Assembly: GCA_040219555.1 (NCBI GenBank)
Contig: JAVJSF010000006.1
Span: forward strand, 186,001-250,000
Direction of reading: 5' to 3'
DNA: 64,000 nucleotides
DNA from: JAVJSF01 sp040219555
GTDB taxonomy: Bacteria; Actinomycetota; Thermoleophilia; Miltoncostaeales; Miltoncostaeaceae
Part shown: piece after piece, positions 24,580 through 33,376 of the stretch
Position numbering within the stretch: the stretch's first letter is position 1
Layout of the letters: every line of letters starts with the position of its first letter
Program-made: the position numbers and the translations under genes
The notes under the pieces: generated by a model
The model's database searches: none
Seen by the model: only the letters and a program-made list of their open reading frames with translations
Told to the model about the DNA's origin: nothing

Positions 24580-26001
24580 ATGGACTTTCACCCCGGGGGG
24601 GCCACCGTCGTCTGGTTCCGGCGCGATCTGCGCGTGGCCGACCATCCCGCGCTGGCGCACGCGGCCGCGCGCGGTCCGGTGGTCTGTCTGTTCGTCACCG
24701 ACCCGGCGCTGCTGAGCCGCCGCCACCACCGGGCGCCGGCGCGTCTCCGCTTCCTGCGGGCGGGACTGGAGGCCCTCGACACCGCGCTCCGCGACCTGGG
24801 CGGTGGGCTGGTGGTGCGCCACGGCGCGCCCGAGAGCGTCGTGCCGGCGGTCGCCCGGGAGGCCGGCGCCGACCTGGTGCTGGCATCGCACGAGCTCTCC
24901 CCGCTGGGCCTGGCCCGCGATGGGCGGGTGCGCGAGTCCCTCGCGGGCGCCGGCGTGCGGTTCGAGACCCTCGGGGGCGACCTGGTGGCCGAACCCGCCG
25001 ACATCCCGGGCCCGGCCGGGGAGGGCTACAAGGTGTTCACGCCCTTCCACAAGACCTGGCGCAACTGGGACCCGCCCGAGCGCATCCCGGCGCCGGCGTC
25101 GCTCGACGGTCCCCGGATCGCCTCGGACGGGCTCGGGGCGCTGCCCGCCGGCGATCCGCTCATCCCCGCCGGGCCGGAGGCGGCCCGGGCGCGGCTGGTG
25201 GAGTACGTCAAGGAGGGAGGGGCGGACGCCTACACGCGCCGGCGCAACGACCTGGCCGAGGAGGGCACATCGGGGCTCTCGCCCTACCTGCGCTTCGGAA
25301 TGTGCACCTCGGCGCAGGTCGGCCGCGCGCTGCGGATCGGCAGCACCCAGGACCAGGGGCGGCTGGAGCTGTGGCGCCAACTGGCCTGGCGGGAGTTCTT
25401 CCACCACCTGCTGGCGCGCCATCCCCACGCCGCACGGCGCTCCTGGCGGCCCGAGCTGGCCGGCGTGGCGTGGGACGACGACCCGGAGGGGCTCACGGCG
25501 TGGCGCGAGGGGCGCACCGGCTACCCCCTGGTGGACGCCGCCATGCGCCAGCTGGTCACGGAGGGGCGCATCCACAACCGGGCGCGGATGGTGGCGGCCT
25601 CATTCCTGGTGAAGGACCTGCTGATCGACTGGCGCCGGGGTGAGACCGTCTTCATGCAGCATCTGCTGGACGGCGACCCCGCCAACAACAACGGGGGCTG
25701 GCAGTGGGTGGCCGGCACCGGGGCCGATGCGGCGCCCTATTTCCGGGTGATGAACCCCATCCTGCAGAGCAAGAAGTTCGATCCGGACGGGCACTACATG
25801 CGCCGGCACGTCCCCGAGTTGGCGGGCGTGCCGGCGCCGGCCATCCACGAGCCGTGGCGGATGGACGACGCGGCGCAGGCCGAGGCCGGGTGCGTCATCG
25901 GACGCGACTACCCGGCCCCGATCCTGGACCACGCCGAGCGGCGCGAGCTGGCGCTGGAGCGCTACACCGCGGCCCGGGGCCGGGGCTACGAGGAGCGCTG
26001 A
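24580..26001 (+). CDS. phrB: Deoxyribodipyrimidine photolyase
   Basis: The product is 473 aa, the normal length. The N-terminal antenna-binding domain starts VVWFRRDLRVADHPAL; the FAD-binding C-terminal domain has TSGLSPYLRFGMCT, LWRQLAWREFFHHLL, TGYPLVDAAMRQLV and NNNGGWQWVAGTGADAAPYFR, all diagnostic of class I photolyases. It repairs UV-induced cyclobutane dimers with blue light. The Trp residues of the electron-transfer chain are plausible in WRQLAW and WQWVAG. Confidence 0.95.
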   Translation: MDFHPGGATVVWFRRDLRVADHPALAHAAARGPVVCLFVTDPALLSRRHHRAPARLRFLRAGLEALDTALRDLGGGLVVRHGAPESVVPAVAREAGADLVLASHELSPLGLARDGRVRESLAGAGVRFETLGGDLVAEPADIPGPAGEGYKVFTPFHKTWRNWDPPERIPAPASLDGPRIASDGLGALPAGDPLIPAGPEAARARLVEYVKEGGADAYTRRRNDLAEEGTSGLSPYLRFGMCTSAQVGRALRIGSTQDQGRLELWRQLAWREFFHHLLARHPHAARRSWRPELAGVAWDDDPEGLTAWREGRTGYPLVDAAMRQLVTEGRIHNRARMVAASFLVKDLLIDWRRGETVFMQHLLDGDPANNNGGWQWVAGTGADAAPYFRVMNPILQSKKFDPDGHYMRRHVPELAGVPAPAIHEPWRMDDAAQAEAGCVIGRDYPAPILDHAERRELALERYTAARGRGYEER

Positions 26002-26049
26002 GGTGGCCCGGCCCTCCCCCTGGCCCGCCCGGCCCGGGGTGTTTGGATC

Positions 26050-26090
26050 CCGCCGGCTCGGGCAAGAACCCGGGTGAAGGCACCCGGCGG
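26050..26090 (+). other. Structured RNA-like element (branched hairpin) downstream of phrB
   Basis: CCGCCGG (26050-26056) pairs with CCGGCGG (26084-26090). Inside, CGGG/CCCG and an alternative CCGGGTG/CACCCGG stem with an AAGG loop can form. It lies 48 bp past the photolyase stop and 62 bp before the next gene. It may be a terminator, or a leader element of the oxidoreductase. I could not match it to a known riboswitch. Confidence 0.4.
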
Positions 26091-26152
26091 CTCCCGGCCG
26101 ATCGCCGCGGGTCGACCGACCCCGCACCCGGCCCCGCGACACAGGAAGGACC

Positions 26153-27082
26153 ATGTCCTCCACCCGCTACATCATGGCCGCGGCCCACGAGGCCTCTCCC
26201 CCCGGCGCCCTGCTCGAGCAGGCCGCGGCCGCTGAGCGGGCCGGGTTCGACGCGGTCTGCTGGGACGACGGGCCGCGCGAGGCACACGGCCCGTCGTGGC
26301 CGTGGCTCGGGGCCGCCGGGGCGCTGACGGTGTCGGTCGACCTGGGTACCACGGTCACCGCGGACCCCGCCGGTCAGCACCCCGACCTGGTCGCCCGGTC
26401 CATGGCCACGATGGAGGCGATGTTCCCAGGCCGCACCTTCCTGGGGCTCGGCTCGGGTCGCACCCCCGGGCACGGCGCGCCGGAAGGCGGTCCCGGCGGC
26501 CACCGGCCCGGTCGGGGGATGCTGGAGGACGCCCTCGAGATCATCGTGGGGCTCCTCGACGGCGACAGCACCCGGTCCGACGGGCCGGCACCGTCCCGCC
26601 GGCCCCCGGTGTACGTGTCGGCGGTGGACGCCGACGAGGCCCGCTTGGCCGGCCGGCGCGCGGACGGGATGTGGACCGGCGCGGATCCGGAGAGGGCGCC
26701 GGAGCTGATCGCCGCCTACCGCGAGGCCTGCGGCCATGCCGGCCGCACGCCGGGCGAGGTCATCGTGCAGGCGGCCTTCGCCTGGTCCGCCGATGAGGCG
26801 AGCGCCTACCTGGACGCCGACCGCTGGTGCGGGCACACATCGGCGGCGGGCTCCCCATGGGGCGCGCCGCCGGTCGACCTGGCGCGCTCCTGCCTGATCG
26901 TGGGGCCCGACCCGGAACGGCACGTCGAGCGGATCCGGCAGATCGCGGGCCTGGGCGCGGACTCGGTGGTGCTCACGAACATCTCCGCCTCGGATCCGCT
27001 TGGGGCCATCGAGACCTACGGCCGGCATGTGCTCCCGCTGGTCCGGGCGGAGGACGCTCGGCCCTGGGAACCGGGCGGCTGA
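26153..27082 (+). CDS. LLM class flavin/F420-dependent oxidoreductase
   Basis: The product is 309 aa of the luciferase-like TIM-barrel superfamily: LLEQAAAAERAGFDAVCWDD, DLGTTVTADPAGQHPDLVAR, RTFLGLGSGRTPGH and late VGPDPERHVERIRQ. The size and GLGSGR motif resemble F420-dependent glucose-6-phosphate dehydrogenase-type enzymes, but the substrate cannot be assigned. GGAAGG lies just before the ATG. The presence of an F420:NADPH reductase at 38 kb supports F420 as the cofactor. Confidence 0.8.
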   Translation: MSSTRYIMAAAHEASPPGALLEQAAAAERAGFDAVCWDDGPREAHGPSWPWLGAAGALTVSVDLGTTVTADPAGQHPDLVARSMATMEAMFPGRTFLGLGSGRTPGHGAPEGGPGGHRPGRGMLEDALEIIVGLLDGDSTRSDGPAPSRRPPVYVSAVDADEARLAGRRADGMWTGADPERAPELIAAYREACGHAGRTPGEVIVQAAFAWSADEASAYLDADRWCGHTSAAGSPWGAPPVDLARSCLIVGPDPERHVERIRQIAGLGADSVVLTNISASDPLGAIETYGRHVLPLVRAEDARPWEPGG

Positions 27083-27310
27083 ACCGAACGGCGGCACGCG
27101 GAGCCGGTTCGGGCCGAAGCCCCGCTGCACGCATGTTCTGTCGCGACGACACGCTTGAAACCGGGCCCGCGCATCTCGAGTCTGGTGTCTGACGGAAGCG
27201 CCCTGAGGCCCGACCGGAGCTGATCCGGACGGGGCGGCCCGGGAGACGCACCGTCGATGCGCGCACGACGAAGAGCGCGCCGCCCGTCCTACGACGGAAA
27301 GGTCATCGCG

Positions 27311-28060
27311 ATGACCCGTTTCCCCGACTCCACCTCCCTCTTCGAGGCCGTCGCACGCGGCGACCGAGAGGCGCGCGAGGCAGCGATCCTCGCGCACATC
27401 CCGCTGGTGCGCTCCTTGGCACGCCGCCACGCGCGATCGGCGGAGCCCGTCGAGGACCTCGAGCAGGTCGGCACCGTCGCCCTGATCGGCGCCGTCGACC
27501 GCTACGACCCGCGGCGCGGCGGCTCGTTCGTGGCGTTCGCGGTACCGACCGTGACGGGTGAGATCCTGCGCCACCACCGCGACCGCGCCGGCTCGGTACG
27601 ACTGCCGCGCTCCCTGGGCGACGCCCGCCGCGAGGTGATCGCCTCGGCCGATCGCATGCGCTCCGAGGACGGTCATGAGCCGTCGGTGTCGGACCTGTCG
27701 CGCGACACGCGTCTGGCTGCCGAGACCGTGCGGGAAGCGCTGGACGCCCCCGACATCTCCCGCCCGCTTCCCTACTGGGGCGACGAGGGCGATGCCGGCC
27801 CCTCCGAGCGGGTCGGCGGCGACGACGACGGCTTCGCCGCCGCCGAGGCGCGGATCGACATCGAGGAGGCGATGGAGGTGCTCCCCGCGCGCGAGCGGCG
27901 GATCCTGCACCTGCGCTACCGGGAGGACCTCACCCAGAGCGAGATCGCCGAGCGGGTGGGCCTGTCGCAGATGCACGTCTCGCGGCTCCTGCGCAGGGCC
28001 GTCGCCACCCTGGGCGAGCGCCTGGGCGCCGGCCGCGAGGCCGTCGGCGCCGCGGGCTGA
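27311..28060 (+). CDS. SigB/SigF-family alternative sigma factor
   Basis: The product is 249 aa with sigma regions 2, 3 and 4 only: IPLVRSLARRHARSAEPVEDLEQVG, ALIGAVDRYDPRRGGSFVAF, a region 3 segment, and region 4 RERRILHLRYREDLTQSEIAERVGLSQ-type HTH with MHVSRLLRRA. This is the architecture of the group 3 SigB/F/G sigma factors of stress and sporulation pathways. No anti-sigma or anti-anti-sigma gene is adjacent. GAAAGG lies about 8 nt before ATG 27311. The 228-bp upstream region has no recognised element. Confidence 0.88.
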   Translation: MTRFPDSTSLFEAVARGDREAREAAILAHIPLVRSLARRHARSAEPVEDLEQVGTVALIGAVDRYDPRRGGSFVAFAVPTVTGEILRHHRDRAGSVRLPRSLGDARREVIASADRMRSEDGHEPSVSDLSRDTRLAAETVREALDAPDISRPLPYWGDEGDAGPSERVGGDDDGFAAAEARIDIEEAMEVLPARERRILHLRYREDLTQSEIAERVGLSQMHVSRLLRRAVATLGERLGAGREAVGAAG

Positions 28061-28066
28061 GCCCCG

Positions 28067-28103
28067 CGCGGGCCCGCACGGACGAGCCGTGGCGGGGCCC
28101 GCG
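28067..28103. terminator. Bidirectional hairpin between sigma factor gene and cheW
   Basis: CGCGGGCCC (28067-28075) pairs with GGGCCCGCG (28095-28103); the interior can add further pairs around a small bulge (CACGG/CCGTG region). It lies between convergent stops at 28060 and 28115, with no U-tract. Confidence 0.6.
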
Positions 28104-28114
28104 GACCGGGTGAT

Positions 28115-28558
28115 TCAGACCACGTCGCCCAGCAGGCGGCTCATGTCGAGGATCACCAGCAGGCGCCCCTCGAGCTTCGCGACGGCGTCGATGTAGTCGG
28201 CCTGGCCGGCACCCTCCGGCGGGGCCTCGCAGCGGTCGGCCCCCACGGTGAGCACCTCGCGCACCTCGTCGACAACCACGCCGACGGTCAGATCGCCCAT
28301 CTCGAGGATGACGATCTTCGCGTCCGCGGGGGGATCGGCGATCACGCCGAAGCGCGCGCGCAGGTCCACCACCGGGATGATGCGCCCACGCAGGTTGATC
28401 ACTCCCAGGACGTGCATCGGGCTGCCCGGGATGGGACGGGGCGCGGTGTGCCGGATGATCTCCTGGACCATGGCGATCGGTACGCCATAGTCGTCGGTTC
28501 CCAGGGTGAAGACCACCAGCTGGCGGGTCTGCTGCTCCACGGCGATCTCGGTGCTCAT
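28115..28558 (-). CDS. cheW: CheW-like adaptor protein
   Basis: The product is 147 aa, a complete single CheW domain: QLVVFTLGTDDYGVPIAMVQEII, the VLGVINLRGRIIPVVDLR motif, VVVDEVREVL, and a final LLVILDMSRLL. CheW links chemoreceptors to the CheA kinase. No che, receptor or motility gene is in the window, so it either serves a distant array or another two-component system. AAGGAG lies 5 nt before the ATG. It diverges from the thiamin operon. Confidence 0.9.
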   Translation of the reverse strand: MSTEIAVEQQTRQLVVFTLGTDDYGVPIAMVQEIIRHTAPRPIPGSPMHVLGVINLRGRIIPVVDLRARFGVIADPPADAKIVILEMGDLTVGVVVDEVREVLTVGADRCEAPPEGAGQADYIDAVAKLEGRLLVILDMSRLLGDVV

Positions 28559-28615
28559 CCCATCTCCTTGACGGTCGGTCTGGACCCCCCATCGACCCCC
28601 GGGGGCCATCGCCTT

Positions 28616-28649
28616 AGGGGCGCGTCCGCCGGCGCGCCCCTGTTAGGGT
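28616..28649 (+). promoter_or_regulatory. Inverted repeat and -10 box ahead of the thiamin operon
   Basis: AGGGGCGCG (28616-28624) and CGCGCCCCT (28633-28641) are perfect arms around 8 bp. TAGGGT (28644-28649) follows and would start transcription close to the riboswitch 5' end. The repeat lies where a -35 would be, so an operator or activator site is possible. Confidence 0.4.
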
Positions 28650-28741
28650 CCCTCCCGATACGGGGGAGCTGCTCATGCGGCTGAGAGGAGGCATACGCCT
28701 CGACCCCAGAACCTGCACTGGGTAATGCCAGCGAAGGGAGT
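28650..28741 (+). promoter_or_regulatory. TPP riboswitch (THI element)
   Basis: The core matches the thiamin pyrophosphate aptamer: GGGGGAGC (28662-28669), GGCTGAGAGG (28679-28688) that recognises the pyrimidine, CGACCCCAGAACCTG, then GGGTAATGCCAGCG (28720-28733) and a 3' AGGGAG (28735-28740) that closes helix P1 with the 5' CTCCC. That AGGGAG is also the Shine-Dalgarno for GTG 28746, so ligand binding should hide it and reduce translation. The first gene is a thiamin gene, in keeping with feedback control. Confidence 0.93.
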
Positions 28742-28745
28742 GTCG

Positions 28746-29726
28746 GTGAGCGGTGACGTCTCCGAGAGCGCGGTGATCGCGGCCATCCGGTCGGCCGTCT
28801 CGGGTGCGGGCGCACCGATGCAGGTGGGCATCGGCGACGACGCGGCGGTGCTGGAGCACCACGGACCGCTGGTGGCCTGTCACGACCTTCTGGTGGAGGA
28901 CGTCCACTTCCGACGCGCGTGGGCCGGCGCCGCCGACATCGGGCACAAGGCGCTCGCCGTGAACCTCTCGGACCTGGCCGCGATGGGGGCCGTCCCCACC
29001 GCGGCGCTGGTGGGGCTGAGCCTGCCGCCGGCGGTGGGGCTCGACGACGTCGAGCGCATGTTCGGGGCGATGGCCTCGCTCGCCGTGGCACACGGGGTCG
29101 CCATCGCCGGCGGCGACACCACCACAGGGCCGGTCCTGAGCCTGGGCGTCACGGCCCTGGGGCGCATGGAGGACGGAGTGCCACCGCTGACGCGTGCCGG
29201 CGGCCGGCCCGGTGATCTGCTGTGCGTCACCGGGCCGCTGGGAGCGGCGGCGGCCGGCCTGGCCCTGCTCGAGAACCCCGGACTCGGCGAGGGATTGCCG
29301 CGCGCGCGGGCCGACGCGCTGCGCGCCGCCCACCTGCGCCCCTCGCCACAGGTGGGCCCGGGGCGCGCGCTGGCCGCCGCGGGGGCGCACGCGGCCATCG
29401 ACATCTCGGACGGACTGCTGCTGGACGCGGGACGCCTGGCCGACGCCTCGGGCTGCGGGCTTGTGCTGGACCTCTCCTGCCTCCCGCTGGCCGCGGGCGT
29501 CCCCGAGATGGCGGACGCCGTGGCCCGGCCGGCGGACCTCCTCGCCGCCACGGGGGGCGAGGACTACGAGTTGCTGGTCGCCCTGCCCCCCGAGGATCTC
29601 GGGAGGCTGCGCGCCGCCGGGGGGACGCTGACGCCGGTCGGCGGCCTCACCGCCGCGCCGGGGCGCCGCATCCACCGCAACGGCGCCGAGGTGGCGGTGG
29701 ACAAGGCCGGATGGGAGTCGCCGTGA
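28746..29726 (+). CDS. thiL: Thiamine-monophosphate kinase
   Basis: The product is 326 aa. It phosphorylates thiamin phosphate to TPP with ATP. Family motifs are present: VGIGDDAAVL, DLLVEDVHF-RR, GHKALAVNLSDLAAMGA, IAGGDTTTG, AIDISDGLLLDAGRLA and GGEDYELLVALP. GTG 28746 is used, since the ATG at 28725 is inside the riboswitch and AGGGAG lies 5 nt before the GTG. It is the first gene of the operon and overlaps the next by GTGA. Confidence 0.95.
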   Translation: MSGDVSESAVIAAIRSAVSGAGAPMQVGIGDDAAVLEHHGPLVACHDLLVEDVHFRRAWAGAADIGHKALAVNLSDLAAMGAVPTAALVGLSLPPAVGLDDVERMFGAMASLAVAHGVAIAGGDTTTGPVLSLGVTALGRMEDGVPPLTRAGGRPGDLLCVTGPLGAAAAGLALLENPGLGEGLPRARADALRAAHLRPSPQVGPGRALAAAGAHAAIDISDGLLLDAGRLADASGCGLVLDLSCLPLAAGVPEMADAVARPADLLAATGGEDYELLVALPPEDLGRLRAAGGTLTPVGGLTAAPGRRIHRNGAEVAVDKAGWESP

Positions 29727-30478
29727 GCGGACCATCCATCGAGGCCGCGGGGCTGCGGGTGTCGCTGGGCGGCGCCCCGGTGCTCGATGGCATCGACCTG
29801 ACCGTCGCGCCCGGCGAGTTCGTGGCCCTGGTGGGGCCCTCGGGCTGCGGGAAGAGCACCCTCCTGGACCTCCTGGCCGGCCTGCGCGCGCCCGAGGACG
29901 GCACCGTCCGCGTCGACGGGGCCCCCGCGCGGCCCGGCGCGCTGGCCCTGATGCCCCAGCGCGACGCCCTGCTGGCCGCGCGCACCGTGCACTCGAACGT
30001 GGCTCTCGGGGCGCGGCTGACCGGGTCCGGGCCCGCGGCCGCCGGCGCGCGCGCCCGCGACGCCCTGGCGGACCTCGGCCTGCGCGGATACGAGGAGCAC
30101 TACCCCCACGCCCTCTCGGGCGGGATGCGCCAGCGCGTCGGCCTGGCGCGCCTGATCGTGGCCGGGGCCCGGGGCTGGCTGCTGGACGAGCCGCTCGGCG
30201 CGCTCGATGCACTGACGCGCACCACCCTCCAGGACCTGCTGGCCACCACCCGCCGGCGCGCCGGCACCACCGCGGTGCTGGTGACCCACGACATCGATGA
30301 GGCCCTGCGGCTGGCCGACCGGGTGCTGGTGCTGTCCCCGCGCCCGGCGCGGGTGGTGGCCGAGTTCCACGTCCTCCTCCCCCACCCCCGCCCGCTGGAG
30401 GCCGTCACCGACCCCACCCTCGTGGACCTGCGTGGCGAGGTGCTGGCGGCCCTGCGCGGCTCCGGAGCGCTGGGATGA
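29723..30478 (+). CDS. ABC transporter ATPase of a thiamin-precursor uptake system (ThiZ-like)
   Basis: The product is 251 aa from GTG 29723, overlapping thiL by 4 bp (ATG 29711 is an alternative). Walker A GPSGCGKST, Q-loop MPQRDALL, signature LSGGMRQRV, Walker B WLLDEPLGALD and H-loop VTHDIDEAL are intact. It belongs to the nitrate/sulfonate/taurine-type NrtD/SsuB group, which includes ThiZ. Operon position behind a TPP riboswitch supports import of a pyrimidine precursor. Confidence 0.88.
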   Translation: MSGPSIEAAGLRVSLGGAPVLDGIDLTVAPGEFVALVGPSGCGKSTLLDLLAGLRAPEDGTVRVDGAPARPGALALMPQRDALLAARTVHSNVALGARLTGSGPAAAGARARDALADLGLRGYEEHYPHALSGGMRQRVGLARLIVAGARGWLLDEPLGALDALTRTTLQDLLATTRRRAGTTAVLVTHDIDEALRLADRVLVLSPRPARVVAEFHVLLPHPRPLEAVTDPTLVDLRGEVLAALRGSGALG

Positions 30479-31248
30479 GCCGCCCTGCCCGCCTCGCGAT
30501 GATGGCGGCCCTGCCGCTGCTGGGCCTGCTGGCGTGGCAGGCGGCGGTGTGGATCGGCGACCCGCGCCCCTGGCTGCTGCCCTCCCCCGCCGACGTCGCC
30601 CAGGTGCTGTGGGAGGAGCGCGGGCGGCTGTGGTTCCACGCGCGGGCGACGATGGGTGCAGCGGCGCTGGGGCTGGGCCTGGCCGCGGCTCTCGGGTCCG
30701 CGCTGGCGGTGGCCCTGGTGCACTCCCGGGTGCTCGAGCGCACGGTGCACCCATGGCTGGTCGCCAGCCAGGCCATCCCCATCCTGGCGGTGGCCCCGCT
30801 CATCGCGGTGTGGCTGGACTACGGCCCCACCCAGGTGCTGGTGGCCTTCATCATCGCCTTCTTCCCGGTGGTGGTGACCGGGGTCGACGGCCTGCGAGCG
30901 GTCGACCCGATGACGGCCCGCAGCCTGCGCACCCTGGGCGCCTCGCCGCGCTGGCTGTTCCGCAACGTCACCGTCCCCGCGGCCCTGCCGGCGCTGTTCT
31001 CGGGCCTCAAGCTGGCGGCCGTGTTCGCGGTCACCGGCGCGGTGGTGGCCGAGTACATCGGCGCCGACCGAGGCCTGGGCTACCTCTCGGAGTTCTCGAC
31101 GGCCCAGTTCCGGACCGACCGCAGCTTCGCCGCGGTGGCTCTGCTGGCGCTCATCGGCATCGCCTTCTTCGCCGCGGTCGCCGCCGTCGAGCGCCTGGCG
31201 ATGCCGCACCGCCGCCACCCCATCCGACCCGCATGGAGGAACCGATGA
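30475..31248 (+). CDS. ABC permease of a thiamin-precursor uptake system (ThiX-like)
   Basis: The product is 257 aa with about six membrane helices and the BPD_transp_1 EAA-type loop (SLRTLGASPRWLFRNVTVPAALP). It resembles SsuC/TauC permeases, the group that includes ThiX. ATGA overlap with the ATPase and the lipoprotein gene indicates one transporter: ATPase-permease-binding protein. Confidence 0.88.
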   Translation: MSRPARLAMMAALPLLGLLAWQAAVWIGDPRPWLLPSPADVAQVLWEERGRLWFHARATMGAAALGLGLAAALGSALAVALVHSRVLERTVHPWLVASQAIPILAVAPLIAVWLDYGPTQVLVAFIIAFFPVVVTGVDGLRAVDPMTARSLRTLGASPRWLFRNVTVPAALPALFSGLKLAAVFAVTGAVVAEYIGADRGLGYLSEFSTAQFRTDRSFAAVALLALIGIAFFAAVAAVERLAMPHRRHPIRPAWRNR

Positions 31249-32255
31249 TCCATCACCCCCTCGCACGCGCACTGACCGCCCTCGCCCTCCTGCTCGGCGC
31301 CCTGGGGCTGGCCGGCTGCGGCGACGAGGGCGGGGAGCCCGGCGCGGACGGGCTCACCCCCGTCGAGATCCTGCTCGACTGGTACCCCAACGCCGACCAC
31401 GCCGGCCTGTACGGGGCCATGGGCGAGGACCACTTCGCCGACGAGGGCCTGGCGGTCAGCGCCGTGGTCCCCAGCGACACCGCCGCCGCGCTGAAGGAGG
31501 TGGGCGCCGGCCGGGTGCGGTTCGCGATCTCCTACGAGCCCGAGGTGCTGCTCGCCCGCTCCCAGGGCATCCCGGTGGTGGCCGTGGGCGCGCTGATCAC
31601 CAAACCCCTGAACAGCATCATCGTGCGCGCCGACTCGGACATCGCATCGCCGCGCGACCTGGAGGGGCGCACCGTGGGACAGGCCGGCCTGCCGCTCGAG
31701 CGGCCCCTGCTCGAGACCGTCGTCCGCGGCGACGGCGGCGATCCGTCGCGGGTGACCCTGCGCAACGTGGGCTTCAACCTGGCCCCGGCCCTGGCGGGCG
31801 GTCGCGTGGACGCCGTCGTGGGCGCCTATTGGAACATCGAGTCGGTCGACCTGGCCGCCCAGGGCGTGGAGACGCGCGCGTTCCGGGTGGAGGAGTTCGG
31901 GGTCCCCGAGTACGACGAACTGGTGCTGGTGACCAGCGACGAGGTGGCAGAACAGGAGCCCGACCTGGTCCGCTCGGTCCTGGCTGGTCTGCGCCGGGGG
32001 CAGGACTGGGCCGCCACCGACCAGTCCGGGGCCGTCGAGCACCTGCTGCGGGCCAACCCCGACCTGGAGGCAGAGGTGGTGGCGGACCAGATCGCGCTCA
32101 CCGCGCCGCTGTTCTCGCCCGAGGAGGAGCCCACGCTGGGGATGGACCGCGAGGAGTGGACGGCCTTCGCGGCGTGGATGCGCGAGAGTGGCCTGCTGGA
32201 GGCCGACGTGGATGCCGCCCAGGCCATGACCACCCGCTTCCTGCCGGCTTCATGA
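31245..32255 (+). CDS. Substrate-binding lipoprotein of thiamin-precursor transporter (ThiY/NMT1-like)
   Basis: The product is 336 aa. A lipoprotein signal with lipobox LAGC (Cys at about residue 25) anchors it outside the membrane. The mature part is NMT1/THI5-like: VEILLDWYPNADHAGLYGA, FAISYEPEVLLARSQGIPV and SPRDLEGRTVG. The WYPNxDHxG motif marks the THI5/ThiY group, which binds formylaminopyrimidine or HMP. GGAGGA lies 3 nt before the ATG, which overlaps the permease stop. Confidence 0.9.
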   Translation: MIHHPLARALTALALLLGALGLAGCGDEGGEPGADGLTPVEILLDWYPNADHAGLYGAMGEDHFADEGLAVSAVVPSDTAAALKEVGAGRVRFAISYEPEVLLARSQGIPVVAVGALITKPLNSIIVRADSDIASPRDLEGRTVGQAGLPLERPLLETVVRGDGGDPSRVTLRNVGFNLAPALAGGRVDAVVGAYWNIESVDLAAQGVETRAFRVEEFGVPEYDELVLVTSDEVAEQEPDLVRSVLAGLRRGQDWAATDQSGAVEHLLRANPDLEAEVVADQIALTAPLFSPEEEPTLGMDREEWTAFAAWMRESGLLEADVDAAQAMTTRFLPAS

Positions 32256-33376
32256 GCGGGGAAGCGCCACGCGTGGTGGTGGTCGGCGCGGGCCCCTGGG
32301 GGCTCGCCTGCGCGTGGTCGCTGGCGCGCGCCGGATGCGGCGTGGTGGTGCTCGACGACGGCGGCCGGCCGGCCGCCCACGTCGCCGCGGGGATGCTGGG
32401 GGCCCGTTCGGAGGCCCGCGAGGACGAGGCCGACCTGCTGGCGCCGATGACCGCGGCCCTGGAGGCGTGGGACGGATTCGCCGCGGACCTGGTCCATGCC
32501 GCCGGAGGGGGCCCGAGCCCGCTGGTGGCCTCGGGCGCCGTGGCCGCCGCCGTCCGCCCCGAGCACGCCGCCGAGCTGCGCCGCCGCGCGGCGACCCTGG
32601 CGGCGGCGGGGATGCCGGCCCGCGTCCTCACCGGCTCGGAGGCGCGCGCGCTGGAGCCGGGCCTCGGCCCCGCCGTGTCGATGGCGCTGGACCTGCCCGA
32701 GGAGCGCCAGGTGGAGCCCCGCGCCCTGCTCGACGCCCTGTGGGTCGCGGCCCGCGGCGCCGGCGTGGAGCGGATCCGCTCCGCCGGCGCGGCCGTGCTG
32801 CGCGACGAGCGCCGGCGCCCGGTCGGCGTGCGCGACGCCGATGGCGAGGTCCACTCCGCCCGGGACGTGGTGATCGCGGCCGGGCACGCGGCCGGCAAGC
32901 TGGCGTCCGGCGCTCCCGTGCGCCCGGTCAAGGGGCAGATCCTGCGCCTGCGCGCCGCGCCGGGGGCCGCGGTTCCCCTGGCGCGGACGGTCCGCACGCC
33001 GGACGTCTACCTGGCACCCCGCGGGGACGAGGTGGTGGTGGGCGCCACCGTGGAGGAACGGGCCGACCGCCACGCCACGGCCGGGGCGGTGGCGGACCTG
33101 CTGGAGGACGCCCTGCGGGCGTGTCCGGAGCTTCGCGAGCTGGAGCTGGCCGAGGTGGGCACCGGACTGCGGCCGGCCACGGCGGACGGACGGCCATCGG
33201 TGGGCCGCGACGCCGACGGCCTCATCCACGCGGTGGGCGGCTACCGGCACGGGTTGCTGCTGGCCCCGCTGGTGGCGGCGGCCGTGGTCGACCTGGTGGC
33301 CCGCGCGGGCACTGTCCCGGCCGGCCCCCTCGCCCCGTTCGTCCCCGGCCGCTTCGCGCAGGAGGACGGGCGATGA
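32252..33376 (+). CDS. thiO: Glycine oxidase of thiamin thiazole synthesis
   Basis: The product is 374 aa, an FAD-dependent DAO-family oxidase: VVVVGAGPWGLACAWSLARAG is the dinucleotide-binding loop, AAGMLGAR follows, and GYRHGLLLAPL is the C-terminal FAD motif. ThiO oxidises glycine to dehydroglycine for ThiG in aerobes. Overlaps of 4 bp with both neighbours, and thiS directly after, support this role over other DAO enzymes. Confidence 0.93.
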   Translation: MSGEAPRVVVVGAGPWGLACAWSLARAGCGVVVLDDGGRPAAHVAAGMLGARSEAREDEADLLAPMTAALEAWDGFAADLVHAAGGGPSPLVASGAVAAAVRPEHAAELRRRAATLAAAGMPARVLTGSEARALEPGLGPAVSMALDLPEERQVEPRALLDALWVAARGAGVERIRSAGAAVLRDERRRPVGVRDADGEVHSARDVVIAAGHAAGKLASGAPVRPVKGQILRLRAAPGAAVPLARTVRTPDVYLAPRGDEVVVGATVEERADRHATAGAVADLLEDALRACPELRELELAEVGTGLRPATADGRPSVGRDADGLIHAVGGYRHGLLLAPLVAAAVVDLVARAGTVPAGPLAPFVPGRFAQEDGR

